Positions 42,661 to 51,578 are shown, counted from the stretch's first letter. The stretch is 64,000 nt of DNA from Streptosporangium canum (GCF_900113865.1 NZ_FOQY01000018.1:109672-173671); one strand, 5' to 3'. Numbers and translations are program-made. The notes: generated from the letters alone by a model not told the origin.

Positions 42661-44730
42661 GTGGAGCCCGACGACGTTCTGGCGGGGCTGGATCCCGAGC
42701 AGCGTGAGGTGGCACAGGCCGTCCGAGGCCCGGTCTGCGTGCTCGCGGGAGCGGGCACCGGCAAGACACGGGCGATCACCCACCGCATCGCGCACGCCGT
42801 ACGCAGCGGAGTGGTCGACGCCCAGAGCGTGCTGGCCGTGACATTCACCACACGCGCGGCGGGCGAGCTCAGGCAGCGCCTGCGGCAGCTCGGCACCCCG
42901 GGGGTGCAGGCACGGACCTTCCACGCCGCCGCGCTGCGCCAGCTCACCTACTTCTGGCCGCGCGTCATCGGCGGCGACCCGCCCAGGGTGATCGAGTCGA
43001 AGCTCCCGCTGCTGATCGACGCCTGCCGTTCCATCCGGAAGAACCCCGACCGCTCCGAGTTGCGGGACATCGCCTCCGAGATCGAGTGGGCCAAGGTCAC
43101 CCAGGTCGGCCCGGAGGACTACGCCGAGGCCGCCAGGAAAGCCGGCCGGACCCCGCCGGTCCCGGCCGAAGAGGTCTTCCGGCTCTACGACGCCTACGAG
43201 ACGCTCCGCCGCGACCGGCACCTGGTCGACTTCGAGACCATCCTCGAACTCACCGCCGCCGTGATGACCGAGCACCGCGAGGTGGCCGCCCAGATCCGCC
43301 AGCAGTACCGCTACTTCGTCGTGGACGAGTACCAGGACGTCAACCCCCTGCAGAAGCTGCTGCTCGACACCTGGCTCGGCGGGCGCGACGACCTGTGCGT
43401 GGTCGGTGACCCCAACCAGACCATCTACTCCTTCACCGGCGCCACCCCCCGCTACCTGACCGGCTTCTCGGTCGAGCATCCCGCCGCCGCCGTGATCAAG
43501 CTCGTCCGCGACTACCGGTCCACCCCCCAGGTGGTCTCCCTGGCCAACCGGGTGCTCGACAAGGCCAGGACCCCGCACAAGCTCGCCCTGATCGCCCAGC
43601 GCCCCGACGGCCCCGAGCCCGTCTTCGCCGAGTACGACGACGAGCCCGCCGAGGCCGAGGGGGTGGCGCGCGCGGTGAAGAAGCTCGCCGACGGCGGCGT
43701 GCCGACCCGCGAGATCGCCGTGCTGTTCCGGGTCAACGCCCAGTCCGAGGTCTACGAGCAGGCCTTCGCCAAGGCGGGCGTCCCCTACCTGCTGCGCGGC
43801 GCCGACCGCTTCTTCGAGCGCCCCGAGGTCCGCCAGGCCGTCGTGCTGCTGCGCGGCGCCGCCCGCTCCGCGGCGGACGACGACGAGCTGGCCCCGACCG
43901 TCCACCACATCCTCGCCGGCATCGGCCTGACCCCCGAGGCACCCGGCGGCGGCAAGGCCCGGGAGAAGTGGGAGTCGCTGAAGGCCCTGGCCGACCTCGC
44001 CGAGGACCTCGCCGCCGAGGGCGGGGACCTGCCCGCCTTCGTGGCCGAGCTGGAGCGCCGGGCCAGCGAGCAGCACGCGCCGCCGGTCGAGGGCGTGACG
44101 CTGGCCTCGCTGCACGCCGCCAAGGGCCTGGAGTGGGACGCGGTCTTCCTGGTCGGCGTCACGGACGGCATGCTGCCGATCATCTACGCCGAGACGCCCG
44201 ACCAGATCGAGGAGGAGCGTCGCCTCCTGTACGTCGGCATCACCCGGGCCCGTGCCCATCTGGCGCTGTCGTGGGCGCTGGCGCGTTCACCGGGCGGACG
44301 CCGCTCCAGGAGACCCTCCCGTTTCCTCGACGGCCTCACGGGCCGCCCGGCCGAGCGGAGCCGTGCCTCCTCGCCCGCCCCCAAGGACCGCCGGGCCGTC
44401 GCCGCGCCGGTGAGCTGCCGTATCTGCGCCAAGACCCTCGTCGCCGCCGCCGAGCAGAAGCTCGGCAGGTGCGCCGGCTGCCCGGCCGACTACGATGAGG
44501 CCCTGCTGGAGCGTCTGAAGGCCTGGCGTACCGGCGTCGCCAAGGAGACCAAGGTCCCGACCTACGTGATCTTCACGGACGTCACCCTGCAGGCGATCGC
44601 GGAGCGGGCGCCGACCTCCGAACAGGACCTGCTGGCGATCACCGGAATCGGACGCGTCAAACTGGACCGGTACGGCGAGGCGGTGTTCGCCCTCTGCCGC
44701 GCTGCCCAAGATCAGACGGAGGACGCGTGA
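42661..44730 (+). CDS. uvrD2: UvrD2-type ATP-dependent DNA helicase
   Basis: 689-residue SF1 helicase for DNA repair. GAGTGKT, FVVDEYQDVNPLQ, GDPNQTIYSFTGA, SLHAAKGLEWDAV, RRLLYVGITRARAHL. After the motor come a four-Cys motif (CRICAKTLVAAAEQKLGRCAGC) and a C-terminal HRDC domain (TDVTLQAIAERAPTSEQDLL, GIGRVKLDRYG), the layout of mycobacterial UvrD2. GTG at 42661 follows AAGGAG. The stop overlaps the thioesterase start (GTGA). Confidence 0.93.
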   Translation: MEPDDVLAGLDPEQREVAQAVRGPVCVLAGAGTGKTRAITHRIAHAVRSGVVDAQSVLAVTFTTRAAGELRQRLRQLGTPGVQARTFHAAALRQLTYFWPRVIGGDPPRVIESKLPLLIDACRSIRKNPDRSELRDIASEIEWAKVTQVGPEDYAEAARKAGRTPPVPAEEVFRLYDAYETLRRDRHLVDFETILELTAAVMTEHREVAAQIRQQYRYFVVDEYQDVNPLQKLLLDTWLGGRDDLCVVGDPNQTIYSFTGATPRYLTGFSVEHPAAAVIKLVRDYRSTPQVVSLANRVLDKARTPHKLALIAQRPDGPEPVFAEYDDEPAEAEGVARAVKKLADGGVPTREIAVLFRVNAQSEVYEQAFAKAGVPYLLRGADRFFERPEVRQAVVLLRGAARSAADDDELAPTVHHILAGIGLTPEAPGGGKAREKWESLKALADLAEDLAAEGGDLPAFVAELERRASEQHAPPVEGVTLASLHAAKGLEWDAVFLVGVTDGMLPIIYAETPDQIEEERRLLYVGITRARAHLALSWALARSPGGRRSRRPSRFLDGLTGRPAERSRASSPAPKDRRAVAAPVSCRICAKTLVAAAEQKLGRCAGCPADYDEALLERLKAWRTGVAKETKVPTYVIFTDVTLQAIAERAPTSEQDLLAITGIGRVKLDRYGEAVFALCRAAQDQTEDA

Positions 44731-45593
44731 ACGAGGCGCTCAAGGAGCTGCTGGACCTGCTCGACCTGGAGCAGATCGAGCTTGACATCTTCCGGGGCCG
44801 TAGCCCCGAGGAGCGCATCCAGCGGGTGTTCGGCGGCCAGGTGGCCGCCCAGGCGCTGGTGGCGGCCGGCCGCACGGTGCCGCCGGAGCGCTACGTCCAC
44901 TCGCTGCACGCCTATTTCATCCGGCCCGGCGACCCGGCGATCCCGATCGTCTACAACGTCGAGCGGATCCGCGACGGCCGCTCCTTCACCACCCGCCGGA
45001 TCTCGGCCATCCAGCACGGCAAGGTGATATTCACCATGTCGGCCTCCTTCCACATCATGGAGACCGGTGTCGAGCACCAGGCCGCCGTCATGCCGGACGT
45101 GATCGCGCCGGAGAGCCTGCCCCTGTTCCAGGATCGGATGCTGGAGGTCGTGGGGGAGGACTCACCGTGGCGGGAGTGGCTGGCCAGGCCGCGCCCGGTG
45201 GACGCCAGGTATGTGACCCCCCTGACGTGGGAGGCCCACCGCGACCCGGAGCTGCGCGGCTCGGAGACGAACGTGTGGTTCCGCTACGACGCCGAGCTGC
45301 CCGACGACCCGCTGCTGCACGTGGTGCTCGCCGCCTACGCCTCGGACTTCACCCTGGTGGACACCGTGCTGCTCACCCACGGCCTGGCCTGGGGCGCCTC
45401 CAACGTCGCCGGGGCCTCGCTCGACCACGCGATGTGGTTCCACCGCCCCTTCCGGGTGGACGACTGGATGCTGTACGCCCAGGAATCGCCGTGGTCGGGG
45501 GCGGCCCGCGGGCTGGCGAGAGGCGAGATGTTCACCCGCTCCGGCGAACTGGCGGTGTCGGTGGTGCAGGAGGCCATGATCCGCGTGAGTTAG
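44727..45593 (+). CDS. tesB: Acyl-CoA thioesterase II (TesB-like)
   Basis: 288 residues with a double hot-dog fold: FGGQVAAQALVAAGRTV, HSLHAYFIRPGDPAIPI, FTTRRISAIQHGKVIFTMSA in the first half; HVVLAAYASDFTLVDTVLLT and LDHAMWFHRPFRVDDWMLY in the second, with the Asp, Thr/Ser and Gln catalytic region. Hydrolyses acyl-CoAs. Translationally coupled to uvrD2 by a GTGA overlap, though the functions look unrelated. Confidence 0.92.
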   Translation: MNEALKELLDLLDLEQIELDIFRGRSPEERIQRVFGGQVAAQALVAAGRTVPPERYVHSLHAYFIRPGDPAIPIVYNVERIRDGRSFTTRRISAIQHGKVIFTMSASFHIMETGVEHQAAVMPDVIAPESLPLFQDRMLEVVGEDSPWREWLARPRPVDARYVTPLTWEAHRDPELRGSETNVWFRYDAELPDDPLLHVVLAAYASDFTLVDTVLLTHGLAWGASNVAGASLDHAMWFHRPFRVDDWMLYAQESPWSGAARGLARGEMFTRSGELAVSVVQEAMIRVS

Positions 45594-45611
45594 TGTAAAA
45601 CTGCAGGTAGA

Positions 45612-45648
45612 AAATATGTTGCTCGTCCCTGGGGCCCGGGTTTAGGGT
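45612..45648 (+). promoter_or_regulatory. whiB7 promoter with AT-rich flank
   Basis: AAAATAT directly precedes a -35 TTGCTC (45619-45624); after 18 bases comes the -10 TAGGGT (45643-45648). An AT-rich patch just upstream of -35 is the known mark of WhiB7-activated promoters, where its AT-hook binds, so this points to autoactivation. Confidence 0.7.
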
Positions 45649-45661
45649 CATGGTCAAGCAA

Positions 45662-45681
45662 GTCGGACGGTCCTGTCCGAC
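45662..45681 (+). other. Hairpin in the whiB7 leader
   Basis: GTCGGAC (45662-45668) pairs with GTCCGAC (45675-45681), loop GGTCCT, just before the upstream reading frame's ribosome site. Confidence 0.6.
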
Positions 45682-45707
45682 GATCCGCAAATGGAGGTGA
45701 GTCCGCT

Positions 45708-46007
45708 GTGAAGATCAACATGATGTCTGCCCAGATCGGGCTCGCTTCCGAGCGTCGTAACACCATCGTCCTGCCCTGCGGCAGTCGGGCCCTCCTCACG
45801 GTTGGCGCGGCCGCTCAGCTTCAGCAGGAGCAGTCTGTCCGCATCCAGATCCCGGCAGGCCACACGACCGCCCTGACCGCCTTCCCGGCGGCGGGCGCCC
45901 TGGCCGTCCCGGCTACCGATGCAGGCGGCTACGCACCGACCAAGCACGCCCGAAAGGGTGGCCTGCGCGGTCCGCACCCCTGGGGGCAACCTCCGGTCAT
46001 AACCTGA
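45708..46007 (+). CDS. Upstream reading frame of the whiB7 leader
   Basis: 99 codons beginning MKINMMSAQIGLASERRNTI, with a strong GGAGGTGAG site seven bases before the GTG. It has no family and no membrane segment; the C-terminus (KGGLRGPHPWGQPPVIT) is Gly/Pro/Arg-rich. It ends 18 bases before the attenuator hairpin. WhiB7 genes in other actinobacteria carry upstream reading frames whose translation controls termination, so I read this as the sensor frame rather than a working protein. Ribosome stalling by antibiotics would favour readthrough. Confidence 0.65.
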   Translation: MKINMMSAQIGLASERRNTIVLPCGSRALLTVGAAAQLQQEQSVRIQIPAGHTTALTAFPAAGALAVPATDAGGYAPTKHARKGGLRGPHPWGQPPVIT

Positions 46008-46025
46008 CCGAGAGGGAGAGCCTTC

Positions 46026-46066
46026 AGGCCGCGGATCCGCAACCAGGATCCGCGGCCTTCTTGTTT
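46026..46066 (+). terminator. Attenuator hairpin upstream of whiB7
   Basis: AGGCCGCGGATCC (46026-46038) pairs perfectly with GGATCCGCGGCCT (46046-46058), loop GCAACCA, followed by the U-rich TTCTTGTTT. A classical intrinsic terminator between the promoter and whiB7, which must be bypassed for expression. Confidence 0.85.
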
Positions 46067-46134
46067 GTCCGCGTCATTCCTGACCCCCACCCAGAGGTAA
46101 ACAAAGATCAACACCTAACAGAGAGGTGAAACAG

Positions 46135-46404
46135 ATGGGGGCCCAGACGGTCATGGACCTGATCGACGAAGCCACAATCCCCTGTCGTACCGACCCCGAC
46201 CTCTGGTTCGCCGAGTCTCCGGAGGACGTGGAGTTCGCCAAGGCGCTCTGCGGAGGCTGCCCGATCCAGCAGACCTGCCTGGCCCGCGCGCTCGAGCGCG
46301 AGGAGCCGTGGGGCGTCTGGGGCGGCGAACTCATCCTTCGGGGAGCCGTCGTTCCGCGGAAGCGTCCGCGTGGACGTCCCCGCAAGACTCCGCTCGCTGC
46401 CTGA
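46135..46404 (+). CDS. whiB7: WhiB7-type transcriptional regulator
   Basis: 89-residue iron-sulfur activator of intrinsic antibiotic resistance. Four cluster Cys (C20-equivalent in ATIPCRTD, then CGGC and C in QTCLARA), the turn GVWGGE that contacts the main sigma factor, and a C-terminal AT-hook (RPRGRPRKT). ATG at 46135 follows GAGAGG; a GTG at 46126 is in frame but would use up the ribosome site. Preceded by a 480-base leader with attenuator. Confidence 0.94.
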   Translation: MGAQTVMDLIDEATIPCRTDPDLWFAESPEDVEFAKALCGGCPIQQTCLARALEREEPWGVWGGELILRGAVVPRKRPRGRPRKTPLAA

Positions 46405-46455
46405 TCACCACCTGATCGACCCAAGAACTCGAAGTTCCTGAAAGGACTGCTTCCA

Positions 46456-46650
46456 ATGACCCACTTCACCACCCGGAGCCTTGAAATGACGTCTATGCAT
46501 GAAGAACTGGTCCGGGACCGAATACGGACGCTCCACCGCGAGGCGGAGGAGCAGCGTCTGGTCTCGGGCATCATGCGCCTGCGACGCGCCCGTCGTGGTG
46601 CGGAGCGCGCGTCCTCGCGCCTGCGCCACGCGCTCCTGCGCCTTGCCTGA
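46456..46650 (+). CDS. Small basic helical protein after whiB7
   Basis: 64 residues, strongly basic: EELVRDRIRTLHREAEEQRL then SGIMRLRRARRGAERASSRL. Likely one or two amphipathic helices. Unknown family. It lies 51 bases behind whiB7 and before a terminator, so it probably shares the transcript. A start at the later ATG near 46489 or 46495 is possible. Confidence 0.6.
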   Translation: MTHFTTRSLEMTSMHEELVRDRIRTLHREAEEQRLVSGIMRLRRARRGAERASSRLRHALLRLA

Positions 46651-46687
46651 TCCGATCAGGATCACCGAGAGGTAGACGAATGACACA

Positions 46688-46719
46688 GAGGGGTGGCCCG
46701 TCCGAACGGGCCACCCCTC
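46688..46719. terminator. Terminator after the whiB7 unit
   Basis: GAGGGGTGGCCCG (46688-46700) and CGGGCCACCCCTC (46707-46719) form a perfect 13-bp stem with a TCCGAA loop, between converging genes. Confidence 0.8.
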
Positions 46720-46852
46720 CGTGCTGTGTAGATCCGCGCCGCGCCGGCCGCCTCCCAGCCGCAGCCGATCACCCTCCCCGCCCTGCCTGCCGTCTGGCCG
46801 TGTCCTGCCCCGCCTCGCGTGGTCGGCCGTGTTCGCCTGGCCCGTGTCCGGT

Positions 46853-48190
46853 TCAGCTCGCGGCGACCGCGTGCTCCTCGGGGTCCTCCTCGGTGAAGCC
46901 GGGAACCCAGCGGATCACCTCTTCGCGGAAGCGGGCCGTGGTGCCGAGCTGGCAGAGCACTCCGACCCCGGCCGCGTGCACCCGGTGGATGAGAACGTAG
47001 GACACCGGCAGGTTGAGCTGGCGCACCACGTTGCCGGGGCGTAGGTCGGTGACCGTGGCCGCCTGGTGCTGCAGCCACTCCCGGCTGAAGGTGAACTCCT
47101 CGACCGCGGTCGGTTCGATGTAGGGGGAGAGGAAGGCCCGCAGCGCCTCCATGTCCACCTCGATGTGCGGAAGGATGAAACCCTCGTCCCGCAGGCCCTG
47201 GACCACGGTCGCCATGTCACCGTTGTTGAAGATGCGGGTCAGCTTCCCGAAGACCGACGGGTAGCCGTCCGGCAGCCGGTTGACGGCGCCGAAGTCGAGC
47301 ACGCACAGCCGTCCGTCCTCCAGGACCCGGAAGTTTCCCGGATGGGGGTCCGCGTGCAGCATGCCGACCCGGGCGGGGGAGGAGAACAGGAACCGGACGA
47401 GGAGAAGCCCCGCGCGGTCGCGCTCCTCCTTGGTGCCGTCGGTGATTATCCGCGACAGCGGGGTGCCGTCCACCCACTCGGAGACGAGCACCTGCTCGTT
47501 GGCGGCGATGACGTCGGGGACCAGGAAGTCGGGGTCGTCCTTGTACTCCAGCGCGAAGGCGTGCTGGGCCTCGGCCTCGTGGAGGTAGTCGAGCTCCTCG
47601 ACCACCCGCTCACGCAGCTCGCTGAGCACGGCTTTGATGTCGAGGCCGGGCAGCAGCACGCCGAAGAGCTTGCCGAGCCTGGCCAGCTGGGTGAAGTCGG
47701 ACAGCAGTGCCTTGCCCGCCCCCGGATACTGGATCTTGACCGCGACCGTCCGGCCGTCGTGCCAGACGGCCTTGTGCACCTGCCCGATCGACGCGGCGGC
47801 GGTCGGCCTGTCCTCGAACGACTGGAAGTTCTCCCGCCAGTCGTCCCCCAGCTGCTCGACGAGAACCTTGTGCACGGTGGCGGCCGGCAGCGGCGGAGCG
47901 GCGTCCTGCAGTTTGGTCAGAGTCGCGCGGTACGGCCCGGCGACCTCCGAAGGCAGAGCGGCCTCGAAGATGGACAATGCCTGGCCGAGCTTCATCGCCC
48001 CGCCCTTGAGCTCTCCCAGAACTTTGAAGATCTGCTCGGCGGTGCGTTGCTGGATTTCCTGGGCGACGATTTCTGCGGGCTTGCCCCCGATCCGTTTTCC
48101 CAGCCCGAGAGCGGTGCGGCCGGCGAACCCGATAGGGAGGGCCGCCAGCTTGGCGGAGCGCGCAACGGCGCGGCGCGGAAGGTCACTCAC
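46853..48190 (-). CDS. ABC1/AarF/UbiB atypical kinase-like protein
   Basis: 445 residues. KxGQ-type N-terminal signature (GGAMKLGQALSIFEAALPSE), Ala-rich loop TAAASIGQVHKAV, AVKIQYPG with the Lys, ERVVEELDYLHEAEAQ, catalytic GMLHADPHPGNFRV and CVLDFGAVNRLP. UbiB-type proteins are ATPases that support isoprenoid quinone metabolism; the role in actinobacteria is unclear. GTG at 48188-48190. Same position as Rv3197 next to whiB7. Confidence 0.9.
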   Translation of the reverse strand: MSDLPRRAVARSAKLAALPIGFAGRTALGLGKRIGGKPAEIVAQEIQQRTAEQIFKVLGELKGGAMKLGQALSIFEAALPSEVAGPYRATLTKLQDAAPPLPAATVHKVLVEQLGDDWRENFQSFEDRPTAAASIGQVHKAVWHDGRTVAVKIQYPGAGKALLSDFTQLARLGKLFGVLLPGLDIKAVLSELRERVVEELDYLHEAEAQHAFALEYKDDPDFLVPDVIAANEQVLVSEWVDGTPLSRIITDGTKEERDRAGLLLVRFLFSSPARVGMLHADPHPGNFRVLEDGRLCVLDFGAVNRLPDGYPSVFGKLTRIFNNGDMATVVQGLRDEGFILPHIEVDMEALRAFLSPYIEPTAVEEFTFSREWLQHQAATVTDLRPGNVVRQLNLPVSYVLIHRVHAAGVGVLCQLGTTARFREEVIRWVPGFTEEDPEEHAVAAS

Positions 48191-48254
48191 CTTTGGTTTG
48201 CGGCGTGTCCGCCGTACAGCGAGACGCCGCTCCCTCCCTTCGGTGTGGTGTCTA

Positions 48255-49355
48255 TCAGCGGCAGGTAGCCGACGCGACCATTGTTAGCGAACCCATGTCG
48301 TTTCGGAAGCAACGACATTGCGGATGAACACTCCAGGATCGCCGCTTCCATCTCCAATCAGGCAATACATCCATTGTGCCGTTGGTCACACTTGGCTCAC
48401 CTCCGTCTAACAGAGCAAGCGCATGACCGGCCGCCACCGCCGCGACCAGCGTCGACATCACCGTGCCGCAGGCGATCTCCCCTGCGGGGAAGCCGCCCAG
48501 GCGGGCACTGACGACCGGCCAGCCGGGGTCGCGATCGCGTCGAATCAAATCTAGACACTGCAGGCAGGTGCTCTGCCCCGGCAGCACCATCGGGCCGACC
48601 GATCCCGAGCCCTCGAAGGCGGTCACCAGCAGGTGCGGAACCTTCCAGGCGACGAGCTCGCCGACCAGCAGGCCGTCCAGCGGCTCCACCGGCGCGAGGA
48701 TCGCCAGGTCCGGCCGGCGGGCGCCGTCGGCGAGATGGGGCGCGCCGTCACCGGTCCACGCGGTGACCTCGGGCGCCAGGGCCCTGGCCATCGCCACCGC
48801 GCCGTCCTGCCTGCTCATCCCCACCTCGGCCCAGGTCAGCCCGCCGGGCACGACATCCCTGGGCCGGGCCGTACCGGGATCGACGACGCAGAGCCGGCCG
48901 ACTCCGGAGGCGGCGAGCAGGGCGACGATCTGCGCGCCCACCCGTCCCGCCCCGTATACCCGCACCTGGGCGTCGCGCCTGCGCTCCAGCGTCGCGAGCC
49001 CGCCGTCGGTCGTGCCGGGGGAGAGGGAGAGCGCGTCCAAATCGGGCTGGAGCCGGTCCCGCGCGGCCATCGTGAGCGTGCGCAGCGGGCCGGGCGGCAC
49101 CCCGGCGTCGTCCACCACACCCCGGCTGACCAGCAGGTCGAGCAGAGTCCGGCCGTGATCCTCCCCGATTCCCGCCTCGGCCGCGGCCGCCAGCACGCCA
49201 GGGAGGTCCCGCACGCCGTCCAGGCTCTCGACCCAGCGGCGGACCTCGGGTTCGAGATCGGCCAGCAGCACCGCGTGCCGGGGATGCAGACCGAACTGCA
49301 GGGTGCGCTCGTCGCGCGCGACCCTGCGCAACGCGGGCTTCAGACGTGGTCTCAT
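48255..49355 (-). CDS. ThiF/E1-like adenylyltransferase, orphan TOMM-type
   Basis: 366 residues. N-terminal 95 residues form a small domain (ERTLQFGLHPRHAVLLADLE) like the leader-binding part of azole-peptide cyclodehydratase partners. A ThiF Rossmann core follows: VRVYGAGRVGAQIVALLAAS, LCVVDPGTARPRDV, then CLQCLDLIRRD and a C-terminal CRCF, a likely zinc site. The GAGRVG loop departs from the GAGGLG of MoeB. No precursor peptide or YcaO gene is nearby. Corresponds to the Rv3196 position. ATG at 49353-49355. Confidence 0.75.
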   Translation of the reverse strand: MRPRLKPALRRVARDERTLQFGLHPRHAVLLADLEPEVRRWVESLDGVRDLPGVLAAAAEAGIGEDHGRTLLDLLVSRGVVDDAGVPPGPLRTLTMAARDRLQPDLDALSLSPGTTDGGLATLERRRDAQVRVYGAGRVGAQIVALLAASGVGRLCVVDPGTARPRDVVPGGLTWAEVGMSRQDGAVAMARALAPEVTAWTGDGAPHLADGARRPDLAILAPVEPLDGLLVGELVAWKVPHLLVTAFEGSGSVGPMVLPGQSTCLQCLDLIRRDRDPGWPVVSARLGGFPAGEIACGTVMSTLVAAVAAGHALALLDGGEPSVTNGTMDVLPDWRWKRRSWSVHPQCRCFRNDMGSLTMVASATCR

Positions 49356-49539
49356 GGGCCTGCCTTTCCTGGGAGCGTGCCGGCCGGGGCGTGTCAGCGC
49401 TCCGGCCCCCGCAAGATCCCACGCCCTCACAAGATCCCGAGCGGGTTTCCCATCGCCTGTGGATAACTCCCGCGCCCCCTGTGGACCGATGGCCTCCGCG
49501 TCCCCCGTGGGCGGATCCGCCGTGCACTACGCTCGCCGC

Positions 49540-50325
49540 ATGAACGAGCTCTTGGTCGACCGGCGGGACGACGGCGTCGTGGTGCTCACCCTGAACCGCC
49601 CGGACCGGCGCAACGCGATGACCGACGGGATGACCGGGCAGTGGCGGCAGACGATCACCGACCTGCGCCGGGACCGCGACGTGCGGTGCGTGGTGGTCAC
49701 CGGCGCCGGGAGCGCGTTCTGCTCCGGGGGAGACCTGTCCTGGCTCGCCGAGCGCGGCGTCGAGAGCGTGCCCGACCTTCGCGACAGGATGCTCGGCTTC
49801 TACCGCACCTGGCTGGCGATCGCGGACCTGGAGGTGCCGACCATCGCCGCGGTCAACGGCGCCGCAGTCGGGGCCGGGCTCTGCTTCGCCCTCTCCTGCG
49901 ACCTGGTCTACGCCGCCGACGAGGCCAGGCTCGCCGTCCCCTTCACCTCGCTCGGCCTGCACCCCGGAATGGCGGCCACCTATCTGCTGCCCCGCGTCGC
50001 CGGGGTGGGGGTGGCCAGGGAGATGCTGCTGACCGGACGGACGATGCGGGGCGCCGAGGCGGCCTCGGCCGGGCTGGTCACCAGGGCGTTCCCTCGCGAG
50101 AGCCTGATGGCGGAGGTGTTGGAGATCGCGTCCCGGACCGCCGCCAACGCGCCCATCGCCACCCGGCTCACCAAGGTCGCCCTCGCGGGCGGCGGGCACG
50201 CGGACCTCGACGCCGCTCTGCGCTGGGAGTCCCTCGCCCAGCCGGTCACCATGACCTCAGCCGACATGCTTGAAGGGCTGACGGCACAGCGAGAACGGCG
50301 GGTCCCGCGATTCGGCAACTCCTGA
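49540..50325 (+). CDS. Enoyl-CoA hydratase/isomerase family protein
   Basis: 261-residue crotonase. VLTLNRPDRRNAM, oxyanion residues in GAGSAFCSGGDLSWL and NGAAVGAGLCFALSCDLVYA, FTSLGLHPGMAATYLLPR. The position of the second catalytic Glu of true hydratases (usually in the LGLxPG-xGG segment) is not acidic here, so isomerase or other crotonase chemistry is possible. TACGCT at 49528-49533 is six bases before the ATG, suggesting a leaderless mRNA. Confidence 0.88.
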   Translation: MNELLVDRRDDGVVVLTLNRPDRRNAMTDGMTGQWRQTITDLRRDRDVRCVVVTGAGSAFCSGGDLSWLAERGVESVPDLRDRMLGFYRTWLAIADLEVPTIAAVNGAAVGAGLCFALSCDLVYAADEARLAVPFTSLGLHPGMAATYLLPRVAGVGVAREMLLTGRTMRGAEAASAGLVTRAFPRESLMAEVLEIASRTAANAPIATRLTKVALAGGGHADLDAALRWESLAQPVTMTSADMLEGLTAQRERRVPRFGNS

Positions 50326-50466
50326 GACAGGCGATATCCAGGTTAATTCGATAAGTCGCCGCCATAACCGATCGGTCTCGCTGAACAATCAACGAACGGG
50401 GATTGACCAGCCAGAACGTCTTCTGCCCTCTGGTGTGAATTCGTCATTCTCGGCTACCGTTCATAT

Positions 50467-50982
50467 GTGCCCCCCGAGACAGTCGAGGTCCGTCGAAGTT
50501 CTCGTCGCAGGCGGACGGTTTCCGCGTACCGCGACGGCGAGAAAACGATCGTGCTGCTTCCCGCAGGATTGAGCAGCACCGATGAGGAGCAATGGGTACG
50601 GCGGATGCTCGACCGGCTCGCGGCCAAGGAGCAGCGCAGACGCCCCTCGGACGACGACCTGCTCGAGCGGGCCAGCGAGCTGTCCTCGCGTTATCTGGAC
50701 GGCAGGGCGATGCCCTCAAGCGTGCGATGGGTGGACAATCAGCAGCACCGCTGGGGCTCCTGCACCCCCGATCACGGCACCATCAGGCTCTCCACGCGGC
50801 TGCGGGGCATGCCCTCGTGGGTGGTCGATTACGTGATCATGCACGAGCTCGTGCACCTGCTGGTGCCCAGCCACGGTCCTCGCTTCTGGGCGCTGGTGGA
50901 ACACTATCCCAAGGCCGAGCGGGCACGAGGGTTCCTTGAGGGATTCTCCATGGCGGCCAACGGCGCCGCGGAGGAATGTTGA
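50467..50982 (+). CDS. YgjP-like (M48-type) zinc metallopeptidase
   Basis: 171 residues. IMHELVHLLVPSHGPRFWAL carries the zinc motif HELxH with the third His eight residues on; RWGSCTPDHGTIRLSTRLRG is the upstream family motif. Cytoplasmic. Substrate unknown. TACCGT at 50455-50460 lies six bases before the GTG with no ribosome site, so the mRNA is probably leaderless. Its 3' end overlaps the next gene. Confidence 0.88.
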   Translation: MPPETVEVRRSSRRRRTVSAYRDGEKTIVLLPAGLSSTDEEQWVRRMLDRLAAKEQRRRPSDDDLLERASELSSRYLDGRAMPSSVRWVDNQQHRWGSCTPDHGTIRLSTRLRGMPSWVVDYVIMHELVHLLVPSHGPRFWALVEHYPKAERARGFLEGFSMAANGAAEEC

Positions 50983-51578
50983 CACAAGAGCGACTGGTGG
51001 CGGTTGTCGTCACCCCCTCGATCGCGGAAGCGACCCCACCGGGAGTCGACGCCGCCGCGTTCCTGACGGCTGTGGCCGAGGACACCTACGAGCTCGTCGC
51101 CGGGCTCGATTTCGTCTCGCCGGTCCTGGTGACGAGCGTGCCGGGGATGGAGGAGATCGTCTGGCCGGGGACCCCGGTCGTCGAGATCCCCGACCTGTCC
51201 GGGGAGGCCCTGGTCAGGGCCGCCTTCGCGGCACTGCCGTACGGCGGGCAGGCGGTCCTGCTGAGCGGCGACGCCCCCGACCTGCCTCCCCTGCTGATCG
51301 GCAAGCTCTTCCGCCGGCTCGGCCGGGCGCGGGTGGCCGTCTGCCCGGCCGCCGACGGCGGCGCCGTGGCGATAGCCGCCCACCTGCCCTACCCCGACTG
51401 GGCCGGGACGGGTTTCGACGACCACGACCCGGTCAAGGCGCTGCGCGCCGCGGCGCCCGGGCCCCGGACCGTCGCCACCGGGCCGGGCTGGCACCGCCTG
51501 CGCACCCCCGACGACATCGCACGGCTGGACCCCGGTCTGGAAGGCTGGGACAACACCCGGGCGCTGCTCTCGGCCTGA
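50976..51578 (+). CDS. DUF2064/GT-A-like nucleotidyltransferase-fold protein
   Basis: 200 residues. VAVVVTPSIAEATPPGVDAA, then AVLLSGDAPDLPPLLIGKLF, where DxPDLP resembles the acidic motif of GT-A-fold proteins of the DUF2064 (TIGR04282) kind. Starts inside the preceding gene: ATG at 50976 is only two bases from GGAGGA, so the TTG at 50979 may be used instead. Function unknown. Confidence 0.6.
   Translation: MLTQERLVAVVVTPSIAEATPPGVDAAAFLTAVAEDTYELVAGLDFVSPVLVTSVPGMEEIVWPGTPVVEIPDLSGEALVRAAFAALPYGGQAVLLSGDAPDLPPLLIGKLFRRLGRARVAVCPAADGGAVAIAAHLPYPDWAGTGFDDHDPVKALRAAAPGPRTVATGPGWHRLRTPDDIARLDPGLEGWDNTRALLSA

Noticed and set aside
48281..49158. Forward-strand frames across the ThiF-like gene
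   Set aside because: Ser/Pro/Arg-rich shadows opposite a gene with clear Rossmann and zinc motifs.
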